IMG/VR virus record: IMGVR_UViG_3300045995_000947
Span: 1-20,275 of that record
Length of the DNA stretch: 20,275 nt
From: a virus
Reading direction: 5' to 3' (one strand)
Both the position numbers and the translations under genes were made by a program. Positions 19,831 through 20,275 of this stretch are shown piece by piece. The notes beneath the pieces were generated by a model. The model made no database searches and had not been told where the DNA came from. It saw only the letters and a list, made by a program, of their open reading frames with translations. The first letter of the stretch is position 1. Each line of letters begins with the position of its first letter.

Positions 19831-20275
19831 AAGTCAGTATTACTGTGAGTATATTAATACGAAAGTAGGAGAGATACCATCAACTCCTCTCACTGAGCTT
19901 ATTGACGAGCTTGCTTCTAACGCAAAGTTTTATATGAGTTCCGATGCTGACAGTATGACAACTGAAAAGATCAATTCTGCATCTGTAGATCTCTTAAAAA
20001 ATCGGTTCAGATTCATTCCTCTCTACCTTATAGCCGAAGCATACACACGCGGATCGCTCGGAGAACTTGGAGGAACTACCCGGTTTACTGTTAGAAATGT
20101 CTATACCTGGCTTAGTAATATCGAGGAGAAGAATCAGAGGCTTTACCAGGAGACACAATCAAAGATAGATGATCAGAAGAGGGCTGATAATGAAAGGCAC
20201 TTCAGGCAAGGTCAGAATAGAAGCTCTCTTTTTGCAGCTGCTTTTTATTGGAAGGTGAGCAATTGTCCTATGCCT
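19820..20275 (+). CDS. Hypothetical early protein, N-terminal part (runs off the window)
   Basis: ATG at 19820 overlaps the end of the initiator-type gene by 11 bases, and the frame stays open to the window edge (152 codons). Residues about 20-110 are helical, with TPLTELIDELASNAKFYMSS, RFIPLYLIAEAYTRGSLGE and TVRNVYTWLSNIEEKNQRL. The last resembles a short DNA-binding or adaptor helix ('GGTTRFTVRNVYTWL', HTH-like). A Gln- and Arg-rich stretch (QSKIDDQKRADNERHFRQGQ) and then FAAAFYWKVS follow. Proteins of this kind follow DUF4373-type genes in related phages, possibly as replication accessories. The C-terminus is unseen and the function unproven. Confidence 0.6.
   Translation, partial: MEIRSQYYCEYINTKVGEIPSTPLTELIDELASNAKFYMSSDADSMTTEKINSASVDLLKNRFRFIPLYLIAEAYTRGSLGELGGTTRFTVRNVYTWLSNIEEKNQRLYQETQSKIDDQKRADNERHFRQGQNRSSLFAAAFYWKVSNCPMP

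Overview
The window is most of a tailed-phage genome or prophage from a Bacteroidetes host. The order of genes is that of a siphovirus: capsid end, head-tail connectors, tail terminator, tail tube, frameshifted tail chaperone, tape measure, tail tip, tail spike, lysis genes. The host assignment rests on three things: starts preceded by A/T-rich sequence rather than Shine-Dalgarno boxes, a TAnnTTTG-type promoter candidate, and protein types usual in Bacteroidetes phages (the tail-tip N-terminal domain, a Lin1244/DUF4373-type replication protein, short lipoproteins). No integrase, terminase, portal or repressor lies in the window, so temperate or integrated status is inferred only from the reverse-strand accessory genes.

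Layout. 1-3959: end of the major capsid gene, a strong terminator, five connector/neck/terminator genes, two tandem tail-tube paralogues, and the G/GT-type chaperone pair joined by a -1 frameshift on a nine-A run. 3916-12828: a 519-residue tape measure, a tail-tip gene of about 1050 codons interrupted by one in-frame TGA, a glycosyltransferase fused to a half methyltransferase, a small structural-looking protein and a beta-helix tail spike. 12845-15639: very AT-rich small genes, many overlapping by ATGA. They encode four membrane or coiled-coil proteins, a Cys-rich peptide, a T4-type lysozyme, two holin candidates and a candidate unimolecular spanin. 15708-16838: three reverse-strand genes for envelope-directed proteins (a membrane-anchored HIRAN protein, a lipoprotein, a secreted protein), probably morons. 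16839-17201: a gene-free control region with an inverted repeat and a well-formed terminator ahead of the next genes. 17202-20275: rightward early genes with small DNA-binding-type proteins and a replication-initiator-type protein whose gene holds short repeats that could be origin iterons.

How it works together. The left half builds the head and tail. The spike and the glycosyltransferase point to interaction with surface polysaccharide, or to glycosylation of virion proteins. The AT-rich cassette releases the particles. The reverse-strand genes probably alter the host envelope, and the right arm controls and starts replication. The points most worth a second look are the in-frame TGA in the tail-tip gene, the short RNA or attenuator before the early genes, the cryptic membrane/coiled-coil cluster before the lysozyme, the HIRAN membrane protein and the methyltransferase half-domain.
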